From contig NZ_BOOJ01000018.1 in NCBI RefSeq assembly GCF_016863175.1, positions 115,796 to 179,795 of the forward strand: a DNA stretch of 64,000 nucleotides. The letters run 5' to 3'. Under the pieces are notes generated by a model. That model did not search any database and was not told where the DNA came from. It saw only the letters and a list, made by a program, of their open reading frames with translations. This stretch comes from Paraplanobispora siamensis (GTDB taxonomy: Bacteria; Actinomycetota; Actinomycetes; Streptosporangiales; Streptosporangiaceae). Shown piece by piece: positions 25,817 through 33,554 of this stretch (positions are counted from its first letter, which is position 1; the number at the start of each line of letters is the position of its first letter). Made by a program: the position numbers and the translations under genes.

Positions 25817-27206
25817 TGTCCGGCCCGTCCTCCTCGATGAGCGCCGCCATGACGTACCGGTGGATGCGGTTCATCGCGGCGGGCGGGACGTCGGTGAAGC
25901 GCAGGCCGACCTCGGTTCCGCCGTCGGTCGCCCGGCGGTGGACGACCTCGGCGCTCAGCGTCAGCGTGCTCTCGCCCGGCAGCGGGATGTCGGTCTCGAC
26001 GAGGGCGCCCTCACGGATCGGGATGTCCCGGCCGGCGGAGCAGTGGACCCCGGACGCGCTCAGGTCGAGCAGCCGGACGGAGTGGGTCTGACCCGCTGAG
26101 TGGATCCGGGCGACGCCCCCGACCGCCGCACGCGGGGAGCCGCGCCGCTCAAGCTGCCCGGTCAGATCCGTCATGGTCGAGATCCGGTGGATCGCCCGGT
26201 CGAGATACTCCTTGAGCAGGTCGACGCTGGAGTTCTGCTCCCGGGTGATGACGCCGACCTGGGCGGCGGCCTCGTCGAGGTCGTTGACCTCGCCTGTCAT
26301 CTCGGTGAGCGTGCCCGTCATGGCGCCGGCGTTCTCCTCCAGCGACCGGATGATGGCGGTGATCTCGTCGGTGGAGTGGGTCGTCGCCGTGGCCAGTTCC
26401 TTGACCTCGTCGGCCACGACGCTGAACCCCCTGCCCGCCTCGCCCGCGCGGACGGCCTCGATCGTGGCGTTGAGCGCCAGCAGGTGTGTCTGGGTGGCCA
26501 CGCCCGAGATGATGTGGGCGATCCCCTCCACCCGGCGCAGGCTCATCTCAAGCTGCTCGATGGTGGCGTTGGCCCGGCGCACCTGCTCGACGACGCGGTG
26601 GGTGACGACGTCGGTCACGCCGACCCGCTCGTCGATGGTGCCCGCCGTACTGCGCAGTTCGTCGGTCTTGTTCGCCACCACGCGCAGCTCGTCCATGATG
26701 GTCGAGACGTTGGCGTCGATCATCTCCTGGGCGCGCCGGCGGGCCTGCTGCTCGTTGAGCTGACGCTCGGCGTACGAGGCGCGCAGGTGCTCGTCCCGGA
26801 TGTCCTCGGCGCGCTCCAGCTCCGCCGCCTGCTCGGCCATCACGTCGAGCACGGCGTCGATGGCCCGGCCCAGCGCGCCGACCTCGCCGCGGTCGCCGGA
26901 CCGGATCCGGAGGCCGCGGTCACCGGAGGCGACGACGGCCTCGGCGGTACGGCGCAGCGGCCCGACCTGCCGCCGGACCTCGTGGCGTACCAGGACCGTC
27001 ACCGCTCCGGACAGGAGCACCGCTGCGATCGAGGCCAGCACGAACGCGCCGGCGGGGGCGCCGCGCAGGGTCAGGAGGCCGAACACGGCGACCAGGAGGA
27101 CGGCGGCCCCCGCCAGGGGAGGGGACGCCCATGGAGGTCGGAGTCTCACGGCAGTCATATCGGGCGGCGGAGGCCCGCCATGAGCCGAAACATCCGCCGG
27201 CCTCAC
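25806..27206 (-). CDS. Methyl-accepting-type receptor fused to a PilZ domain
   Basis: The 466-residue protein has two adjacent membrane helices (about 31-48 and 52-73) with almost no periplasmic loop, HAMP (about 75-125), and a coiled-coil signalling domain (about 130-345) with the hairpin tip [31 protein letters not shown] (about 242-272). A C-terminal PilZ domain (about 353-455) carries the c-di-GMP motif RRGSPR (R355xxxR359) and DLSASG (381-386). MCP tips activate CheA kinases; PilZ domains bind c-di-GMP. The fusion suggests a receptor driven by intracellular c-di-GMP. No che or flagellar genes occur here. GTG start; an ATG at 27158 is possible. Confidence 0.87.
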   Translation of the reverse strand: MRPADVSAHGGPPPPDMTAVRLRPPWASPPLAGAAVLLVAVFGLLTLRGAPAGAFVLASIAAVLLSGAVTVLVRHEVRRQVGPLRRTAEAVVASGDRGLRIRSGDRGEVGALGRAIDAVLDVMAEQAAELERAEDIRDEHLRASYAERQLNEQQARRRAQEMIDANVSTIMDELRVVANKTDELRSTAGTIDERVGVTDVVTHRVVEQVRRANATIEQLEMSLRRVEGIAHIISGVATQTHLLALNATIEAVRAGEAGRGFSVVADEVKELATATTHSTDEITAIIRSLEENAGAMTGTLTEMTGEVNDLDEAAAQVGVITREQNSSVDLLKEYLDRAIHRISTMTDLTGQLERRGSPRAAVGGVARIHSAGQTHSVRLLDLSASGVHCSAGRDIPIREGALVETDIPLPGESTLTLSAEVVHRRATDGGTEVGLRFTDVPPAAMNRIHRYVMAALIEEDGPDTSS

Positions 27207-27245
27207 CGGCCGGCGGAGACTGCCCGGGAACCTCTCGGAGACCTC

Positions 27246-28391
27246 TCAGAAGCCGAAGGACCGGCCGATGATCTCCTTCATGATCTCGGTGGTGCCGCCG
27301 TAGATCGTCTGCACCCGGCTGTCGATCCAGGCCTTGGCGACGGGGTACTCCATCATGTAGCCGTAGCCGCCGTGGAGCTGGAGACAACGGTCGATGACCT
27401 TGGTCTGCAGTTCGGTGGTCCACCACTTGGCCTTGGCGGCGTCCACGACGCTGAGCTGCTCGGCGTTCAGCGCGCGGATGCACTTGTCCACGTAGTGCCG
27501 GGCGATCTCGACCTCGGTGTCCAGCTCGGCCAGGACGAACCGGGTGTTCTGGAAGCTGCCGATGTTCCGCCCGAAGGCCTTGCGACTCTTGCAGTAGTCG
27601 ACGGTCGCCGCCAGGACGGTCTCGGCGGCGGCCACGGCCGCCACGGCGATCGACAGGCGCTCCTGCGGCAGGTTGGTCATGAGCTGGAAGAAGCCCCGGC
27701 CCTCCTGCCCGCCGAGCAGGTTGGCGGCCGGGACCCGCACGTCCTCGAAGAACAGCTCGGCGGTGTCCTGGGCCTTCATGCCGATCTTCTCGAGGTTGCG
27801 GCCCCGGGTGAAGCCCTCCATGCCGCGCTCCACGACCAGCAGGGAGATGCCCCGGGCGCCCTCGTCCGGGTCGGTCTTGGCCACGACCACGACCAGGTCG
27901 GAGTTGATGCCGTTGGTGATGAAGGTCTTCTGGCCGTTGAGGATGTAGTGGTCGCCCTCGCGCCGGGCGGTGGTCCGTACCCCCTGCAGGTCGCTGCCGG
28001 CCCCCGGCTCGGTCATCGCGACCGCCGTGATCAGCTCGCCGCTCGCGAACCCGGGCAGCCAGCGGGCCTTCTGCCCGTCGTCCGTCATGTCGACGAAGTA
28101 CGGCGCCATGACGTCGTTGTGCAGCGAGAAGCCGAGCCCGGACGCCCCGATCCGGATGATCTCCTCGACGATGACGGCGTTGTAGCGGAAGTCGGTGATC
28201 CCCGCGCCGCCGAACTCCTCCGGCACCCCGAAGCCGAACATCCCGGTCTCGCCGGCCTTCTTCCACACCTCGCGGGGGACGATGCCGTCCTTCTCCCACT
28301 GGTCGTGGTGGGGTGCGACCTCCCGGGCCAGGAACTCGCGCACGGTCTCCCGGAAGAGGTCGTGCTCCTCGTCGAAGAGGTCTCGCTGCAT
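27246..28391 (-). CDS. Acyl-CoA dehydrogenase
   Basis: The 381-residue FAD enzyme introduces the alpha-beta double bond in acyl-CoA. Signatures are visible: AVAMTEPGAGSDLQGVRTTA, FITNGINSDLVVV, IAHH-type catalytic region replaced by the later YGGTTEIMKEIIGRSF tail, and LHGGYGYMMEYPVAKAW. ATG with AGGAGG 7 nt upstream (on the minus strand). Its promoter carries a perfect 19-bp dyad, so control by a TetR-type fatty-acid regulator is likely. Chain-length preference is unknown. Confidence 0.92.
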   Translation of the reverse strand: MQRDLFDEEHDLFRETVREFLAREVAPHHDQWEKDGIVPREVWKKAGETGMFGFGVPEEFGGAGITDFRYNAVIVEEIIRIGASGLGFSLHNDVMAPYFVDMTDDGQKARWLPGFASGELITAVAMTEPGAGSDLQGVRTTARREGDHYILNGQKTFITNGINSDLVVVVAKTDPDEGARGISLLVVERGMEGFTRGRNLEKIGMKAQDTAELFFEDVRVPAANLLGGQEGRGFFQLMTNLPQERLSIAVAAVAAAETVLAATVDYCKSRKAFGRNIGSFQNTRFVLAELDTEVEIARHYVDKCIRALNAEQLSVVDAAKAKWWTTELQTKVIDRCLQLHGGYGYMMEYPVAKAWIDSRVQTIYGGTTEIMKEIIGRSFGF

Positions 28392-28416
28392 TGACTGCCT
28401 CCTACTCGGTCTCGCG

Positions 28417-28435
28417 AACAGAATACGATTCTGTT
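28417..28435. promoter_or_regulatory. Operator in the acyl-CoA dehydrogenase promoter
   Basis: A perfect dyad AACAGAAT-ACG-ATTCTGTT. On the minus strand it contains TATTCT, a plausible -10 with TGTACC 17 bp upstream, so a bound protein would block the promoter. Confidence 0.6.
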
Positions 28436-28622
28436 ACCTGGAGGTACAGACGGTCGGCGGTTTCCGCGGGCGCTCTGGACCGTGCCGAGATCACAACTCC
28501 ATGACAGTGCCCTGCGAGCCTCGCAGTCTCCATGCGGAGGAGCATCGAGGACCACTACGATCCGACCTGGTTGTGATGGAATGACCAGTTTTGTCTCTCG
28601 GTGCTGGTGAGCGGAGTTTCCA

Positions 28623-30047
28623 GTGGTGCGGTTGGGAGCAGGGCTCCGTGCGGCGGTCGCGGTTTCGGCCCTGGGTCTGTTGAGTGGCGCGTTCGTCGTG
28701 CTGTCGTCCGGTACGGCCGCCGCCAACAACGCCGAACTCGTCGTCGACTACCGGTGTACCAGCGGCCCCGAGGGGATCGCCCGCAACGGCTCGGTGGACC
28801 TGCGGACCACGGTGTCGATCCCCACCACGCTCTCGGTCGGGCAGCCCCTCAGCATCGGCTGGGCGATCGGCTACAAGCCGGGCACGTCCCGGTTCGGCTC
28901 GCCGGACTACTTCGCCGCCCAGGGCAAGGTCTCCGTCATCGGGAACCTGCAGCTGTCCGGAGGCTGGATCGGCGTGCTCCAGCCGACCGGGAGCCTCACG
29001 CAGGCCGGGCCGCTGCAGCCGGGCACCGTACTGGAACTCCCTCCGTCGATCTCCGACTCCGCGCACACCGACCGGGCGGCGAAGGTCAGGATCACCCCGC
29101 AGCGGCTGTATGTGGACTTCACCCCGCCGGAGGGCGAGGTCATGGTCAACGACGACGACCCCCGGGTGAAGTACTTCCCGTTCCCGGGCAACTGGTACGA
29201 CCTGAACGACCAGCCGCCGAACGCCAACGACCACCACCACGACCTCCACCGGACGAACACCCCGGGGGCCAGCGCCTCCTTCGAGTTCACCGGGACCGGG
29301 ATCGAGTACGTCGCACGGCGGGACAAGGACGCGGGCCGGGTCTTCTTCAAGATCGACGGCAAGGTGGCCACGCCGTCCTACGTCGACGCCTCCAAGGAGC
29401 CCAACGGCGACCCGACGAACTCCTCCACCGAGGGCGGGCAGACGCTGTGGAGCTTCCGCGGCCTCGACTACGGCAAGCACACCATCGAGATCGTCGACGA
29501 CGGCACCGATGACAAGTGGACGCAGCTGGACGCCTTCCGGGTGATCACCGAGGAACTGCCGAGCCCGCCGCCGCAGTACCGGGCCACCTGCGTGCTGCTC
29601 AGCGCGCCGGTGGCGGTGGACGTCACCATCTCCGACGCCCCCACCGCGACCCCGACGAACACCGGCACCGGCACCGCCACCCCCACGGGCACGTCGAGCC
29701 CGACGGGCTCCACCTCGCCGAGCCCCTCGGGGTCCGGCTCCCCCTCGCCCAGCGGCAGCAACAGCAACAAGAGCAGCTCCACGCCCTCCGCGAGCTCGTC
29801 GGCGGCGGGGACGACCCCCAAGCCGACCCTCACCGTGACCACGGTCGTCACGCCCACCCGGGCGACGCCCACCACCCCGCAGGTCACCGTGATCCCGCAG
29901 GGCGGCGCGGACACCGGTGTGGGACCGGAGCAGGAACGCCCGGGTCTCGCGCTCGTCGGGGCGGGGTCGGCGATGGCCCTGGGCAGCGTGCTCGGGGGAG
30001 TGGCGCTCAAGCGGCGCAGGTCGGCGCACTCGGGCGGCCGGGGATAG
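28623..30047 (+). CDS. Cell-wall-anchored protein with GAxTG-type sorting signal (module 1)
   Basis: The 474-residue exported protein has a signal peptide (about 1-35, ending GTAAA), then a globular part (about 36-330) with YRCTSGPEG and a His-rich NDHHHDLH segment, and a Ser/Thr/Pro linker (about 340-420). The tail is GGADTGVG (427-434), a hydrophobic helix (about 441-462) and KRRR. The tail order matches a sortase sorting signal, with GADTG in place of LPxTG/LAxTG. The class F sortase gene follows 25 bp later. GTG start with GGAG 6 nt upstream. The globular part has no recognised function; its start resembles that of the protein at 31700. Confidence 0.85.
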   Translation: MVRLGAGLRAAVAVSALGLLSGAFVVLSSGTAAANNAELVVDYRCTSGPEGIARNGSVDLRTTVSIPTTLSVGQPLSIGWAIGYKPGTSRFGSPDYFAAQGKVSVIGNLQLSGGWIGVLQPTGSLTQAGPLQPGTVLELPPSISDSAHTDRAAKVRITPQRLYVDFTPPEGEVMVNDDDPRVKYFPFPGNWYDLNDQPPNANDHHHDLHRTNTPGASASFEFTGTGIEYVARRDKDAGRVFFKIDGKVATPSYVDASKEPNGDPTNSSTEGGQTLWSFRGLDYGKHTIEIVDDGTDDKWTQLDAFRVITEELPSPPPQYRATCVLLSAPVAVDVTISDAPTATPTNTGTGTATPTGTSSPTGSTSPSPSGSGSPSPSGSNSNKSSSTPSASSSAAGTTPKPTLTVTTVVTPTRATPTTPQVTVIPQGGADTGVGPEQERPGLALVGAGSAMALGSVLGGVALKRRRSAHSGGRG

Positions 30048-30072
30048 GCAGGGACAGGCAGGAGCCTCAGGA

Positions 30073-30924
30073 ATGCATCCAGGACCTTCGTACGGCGGCC
30101 ACGACCCCTACCGGGGGCAGACGCCGCCGCCCAAGCCCAAGCGGAGCCTCATGCTCCCGGCGCTGCTGGTGGCCGGGTCGCTCGGCGGGGTGGCCCTGGT
30201 GATGGCCGGGCTGCTGGCCTATCTCGGCCCGGTCTCCGACGAGGAGGTCTACGGACCCCCGATCCCGCAGGCCGCCGTGCAGGAGAACGCGGCGGGGCAG
30301 GTCCCGCCGGTCGATCCCGGCCAGCCGCAGAACGTGAGCGCGGTGGTCCCGCCGGCCGAGGTGGGGCCGGGCGGGCCGGATGTCCCGCTGACCGCCGCCG
30401 CCCCCACGGCGGCGCCCCCGCTGCCCGTCGTGACGCCGCCGCCGCCACTCAAGACCACCAAGGCCACCAGCCCCAGGAAGCTGGCCATCCCGAAGATCGG
30501 CGTGATGACCACGCTGACGGAGCTCGGGATCGACGCCAAGCGCAGGGTGCAGACGCCTCCGCTGAGCAAGCCCCAGCTGGCGGGCTGGTACAAGCACGGC
30601 CCCATCCCGGGCCAGCAGGGTCCCTCGGTCATCCTCGGCCACGTCAACGCCAACGGTAAGGCCGGGGTCTTCAGCCGCCTGCGCGAGATCAGGCGCGGAG
30701 ACAAGATCAAGGTGTCGCGCACCGACGGGGCCGTGGTGGAGTTCACCGTCGACGGGGTCGAGCAGGTGAGCAAGACGGCGTTCCCGTCCAAGCGGGTCTA
30801 CGGCAACACGGGTGAGGCCACCCTGCGCCTGATCACCTGCGGCGGCGTCTACAACCCCAAGACCCGCCACTACACCGACAACATCATCGTCTACGCCACC
30901 CTGTCGGCCACCCGCCGCGCCTGA
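30073..30924 (+). CDS. Class F sortase (module 1)
   Basis: The 283-residue transpeptidase has one N-terminal helix (about 26-50), a long Pro-rich stalk, and a sortase domain (about 135-283). Active-site residues are His190 (ILGHVNANGKAGVFSRL), Cys256 (LRLITCGG) and a candidate Arg265 (KTRHYTDN). The family cleaves a sorting signal and joins the protein to peptidoglycan on the outer membrane face. It follows its likely substrate gene, so the pair appears dedicated. ATG at 30073 with GGAG about 8 nt upstream; an in-frame extension upstream lies inside the preceding gene. Confidence 0.9.
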   Translation: MHPGPSYGGHDPYRGQTPPPKPKRSLMLPALLVAGSLGGVALVMAGLLAYLGPVSDEEVYGPPIPQAAVQENAAGQVPPVDPGQPQNVSAVVPPAEVGPGGPDVPLTAAAPTAAPPLPVVTPPPPLKTTKATSPRKLAIPKIGVMTTLTELGIDAKRRVQTPPLSKPQLAGWYKHGPIPGQQGPSVILGHVNANGKAGVFSRLREIRRGDKIKVSRTDGAVVEFTVDGVEQVSKTAFPSKRVYGNTGEATLRLITCGGVYNPKTRHYTDNIIVYATLSATRRA

Positions 30925-30952
30925 TCCGCCCGGCCCGCGGCCGGTGGCGGGG

Positions 30953-31372
30953 TCAGTCGCGCAGGAGCCCCTCCAGCACCAGGCTGGTGCCGATGCCCAG
31001 CAGCCAGACGTCCTTGGCGACGCCCAGGCCCTGGTGGGTAGGGCGCAGGCTGCCCTCCTCGCGCATGCCCGGCGTCTTCAGGTACAGGCCCATCAGGCCG
31101 CCGGAGAAGGCGGTGAGCGCGGCGCCGACGAGCGCGGAGGGCACCACGGGGATCATCAGGGCGGCGCCGAGGGCGATCTCGGCCCTCGACAGCGTCCGGG
31201 TGAAGTCCTCCGGGTCCATGTCCTTCAGGAAGGGATAGGTGCCCGAGGCCATTCCGTGCAGCTGGGCCGCGGTCTCCTTGTCCGCGGACGCCTTGGTCAG
31301 GCCGGAGTTGAGAATGATCGCGCCGGCGGCGATCCGTGCCGGCATCTGGTGCAGGCGGGCCAGGAACCTCAT
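30953..31372 (-). CDS. DoxX-like membrane protein
   Basis: The 139-residue protein has about four hydrophobic segments. It opens RFLARLHQMPARIAAGAIILNSGLTKASADKETA, resembling the first helix of DoxX-like proteins (AGxxxxxSGLxK). The family is linked to thiol or quinone redox in other organisms, but function here is unknown. It lies between the two sortase modules on the opposite strand and is probably independent of them. Confidence 0.7.
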   Translation of the reverse strand: MRFLARLHQMPARIAAGAIILNSGLTKASADKETAAQLHGMASGTYPFLKDMDPEDFTRTLSRAEIALGAALMIPVVPSALVGAALTAFSGGLMGLYLKTPGMREEGSLRPTHQGLGVAKDVWLLGIGTSLVLEGLLRD

Positions 31373-31699
31373 GAGTCCTCACAGTGGTTTCGGCAGGACG
31401 GGCGAGGGGACCGAGACCAGCCCTTCCCCGCTTTCCACGGGGCTACCGGATGCCGGCCGCTTTTTTGGGAAAGCGGGAAGCCCTCTGCCGGGTCGCGCGC
31501 CCGGAGTCGTGGCCGCTGAGCGGCCGTCCCACCCCGGAAAAACGATCGTCCTGAGACGTGAGAGAATTTATGCCCGTTTTGCCGAGAGGCTCCCGCTTAT
31601 TGTCGGGGCTTCATAGGATCTAGGGCGGACCGTGACCATCGGCTGGAATCGTGGGTAGTGACCCAGGCCGGTCAATCGCACCGAAATGGAGAAGAGACC
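31373..31699. other. Intergenic region upstream of sortase module 2
   Basis: No gene is seen. It holds an inverted repeat CCCGCTTTCC (31427-31436) / GGAAAGCGGG (31468-31477), a T6 run at 31461, and TAGGAT at 31614-31619 as a candidate -10 for the wall-protein gene, without a clear -35. Confidence 0.5.
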
Positions 31700-32611
31700 G
31701 TGCTGAAGCCCAAGACGCGAGGACGCGTCATGGCCAAGACGGCGGCCATCGCGGTGGTGGGAGCAGGCGTGCTTTTCGGGGCCGTTCCGGCGCTCGCCTC
31801 TCTGGTGGCCGCGCCCAAGCCGGTCACCTACGACTGCGAGAACTCCGAGGGCACCAGGGCCGCCTACCGGATCCAGATGGACCTGACCGGGCCCGCCAAT
31901 CCGGCTCCCAGCTCCACTATCGTCGCGACCTGGAAGATCGGCCCGTCCGCCTCGCCCGGCATGACCGCCGCCTCGGCGATCCCCTCCAGTGAGCGCATCG
32001 CCGTCGAGGCCGACGTGCTGGTCACCGGCAGCCCCGTCCCCTCGGAGCTGCGCTCGGCCGGGGCCACGGGGACCGCCTCCGCGGTTCCGGCCGGATCCAC
32101 GCTCCAGCCGCCCAACGTGCTGATCACGATGACCCCGACGGCGACCGGCGTCATCGGGATCCAGCCGGACGGGTTCACGCTCTACCTGGCGCCGACGGCC
32201 GGCGCCCCCGCGGGCACGGAGGGTGAGCTGCTCACCTGCACCGTGGCCACGACCGCCTCGGCCGAGGCCTCGGCGGCGGCGCTGCTGATCACCGTGAGGC
32301 CCTCGACAGCGAACACGAACACCGGGACCCCGACCCCGACGAACACCGGCACGGGCACCGGGACGCCGACGCCGACGGCGACGAACACCAGGGCGTCGGT
32401 GAAGCCGACGATCACCGTGTACGAGACGGTGACGGCCAGCAGCACCAGGACGCGCCAGATCGAGCGGACCCCCGGCGGAGGGGCCGCCACCGGCGGCGGC
32501 GGGGACGCCGGCCCGGACGCCCGGGTGATCATCCTGAGCGGGACGCTGATGGTGGCGGGCGCGGCGGTCGGCGGCATGGTGCTGCGGCGCCGTACGGCGG
32601 CCCGAGGTTGA
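31700..32611 (+). CDS. Cell-wall-anchored protein with GAxTG-type sorting signal (module 2)
   Basis: The 303-residue exported protein has a signal peptide (about 1-35, VPALAS), then a domain starting KPVTYDCENSEG that parallels the YRCTSGPEG start of the module 1 protein. A short NTGTPTPTNTGTGTGTPTPT linker follows. The tail is GGAATGGGG (from residue 260), a hydrophobic helix (about 276-295) and RRR. GAATG occupies the sorting-signal position. GTG 31700 was chosen because GGAGAAGAG is 4-12 nt upstream and gives a proper signal peptide. The class F sortase gene starts 13 nt after its stop. Function of the domain is unknown. Confidence 0.83.
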   Translation: MLKPKTRGRVMAKTAAIAVVGAGVLFGAVPALASLVAAPKPVTYDCENSEGTRAAYRIQMDLTGPANPAPSSTIVATWKIGPSASPGMTAASAIPSSERIAVEADVLVTGSPVPSELRSAGATGTASAVPAGSTLQPPNVLITMTPTATGVIGIQPDGFTLYLAPTAGAPAGTEGELLTCTVATTASAEASAAALLITVRPSTANTNTGTPTPTNTGTGTGTPTPTATNTRASVKPTITVYETVTASSTRTRQIERTPGGGAATGGGGDAGPDARVIILSGTLMVAGAAVGGMVLRRRTAARG

Positions 32612-32624
32612 TCGAGGCGAGACG

Positions 32625-33554
32625 ATGACCACGCCGACCCCGGACGACCGGCGGCCGCGGCCTCCCGCGGGAGGCCGCGGGCCCGCGCAGCCGTACGGGC
32701 ATCCGCGGCCCGGCCGTGCGCAGCCGGGGGGCCTCCCGCCGGGCCGCCCCCGGCCGGGCGCCGTGCCGCCGGGCCACCCGCGGCCGGTCCCCGGCTATCC
32801 GATCGCCGCCTACCGGCGGCCCGGGTACGAGCAGCCCTACGACGAGCCGGGTGACAGCGGGAGGGTGCTGCGCTCGGTGCTGATCCTGGCGGCGATCGCA
32901 GGGGTGGTCACGGTGCTGGTCGGGGTGTTCTACATGGCGGCCTCGCCCGAGCAGTACGGCCTGGCCGACGAGCGCTCCTCGCTGCCGCCGCGGGCCCAGC
33001 AGAACGCCGCCGCGCCCGCGCAGCCGTACTTCCAGGCGCCCCCGACCGTGCCGCCGCCGCAGCCGACCATTCCCGCGGCCCCGGCGATGCTGCCCTCGAC
33101 CCCGCTGCGGCTGGTCATCCCGCGGCTCGGCGTCGACGCGCCGATCAAGTCGGTCGGGCTCGACAAGAAGGGGGCCATCGAGGTGCCGCCGGTCTCCAAT
33201 CCCAACCTCGTCGGCTGGTACCGCGAGGGGCCCACGGCGGGCGAGGCCGGACCGGCGATCATGCTGGGACACAAGGACACCAGATCGGGCAGCGCGGTGT
33301 TCAGCCGCCTGGACGAGATCCGCAACGGCGATGTCATCGAGGTGCACCGGAAGGACGGGACGATCGCGGTGTTCACCGTGGGAGGGCTGGAACAGGCCGA
33401 CAAGTCGGTGTTCCCGACGCAGCGGGTGTACGGCGAGTCACGCGCCCCGCAGCTCCACCTGATCACGTGCGGCGGGACCTACGACCGCTCGAGCGGCCAC
33501 TACACCGACAACGTCATCGCCTACGCGACGATGACGAGCACCCGACGGGCATGA
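32625..33554 (+). CDS. Class F sortase (module 2)
   Basis: The 309-residue sortase has a Pro/Arg-rich cytoplasmic N-terminus (about 1-80), one helix (about 83-105), a Pro-rich stalk and a catalytic domain (about 158-309) with His216 (MLGHKDTRSGSAVFSRL) and Cys282 (LHLITCGG). Where the first sortase has KTRHYTDN, this one has SSGHYTDN, so the arginine before HY is missing and another Arg may serve. It is closely paired with the wall-protein gene upstream, and its stop overlaps the start of a DUF2079 gene (ATGA). Confidence 0.9.
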   Translation: MTTPTPDDRRPRPPAGGRGPAQPYGHPRPGRAQPGGLPPGRPRPGAVPPGHPRPVPGYPIAAYRRPGYEQPYDEPGDSGRVLRSVLILAAIAGVVTVLVGVFYMAASPEQYGLADERSSLPPRAQQNAAAPAQPYFQAPPTVPPPQPTIPAAPAMLPSTPLRLVIPRLGVDAPIKSVGLDKKGAIEVPPVSNPNLVGWYREGPTAGEAGPAIMLGHKDTRSGSAVFSRLDEIRNGDVIEVHRKDGTIAVFTVGGLEQADKSVFPTQRVYGESRAPQLHLITCGGTYDRSSGHYTDNVIAYATMTSTRRA

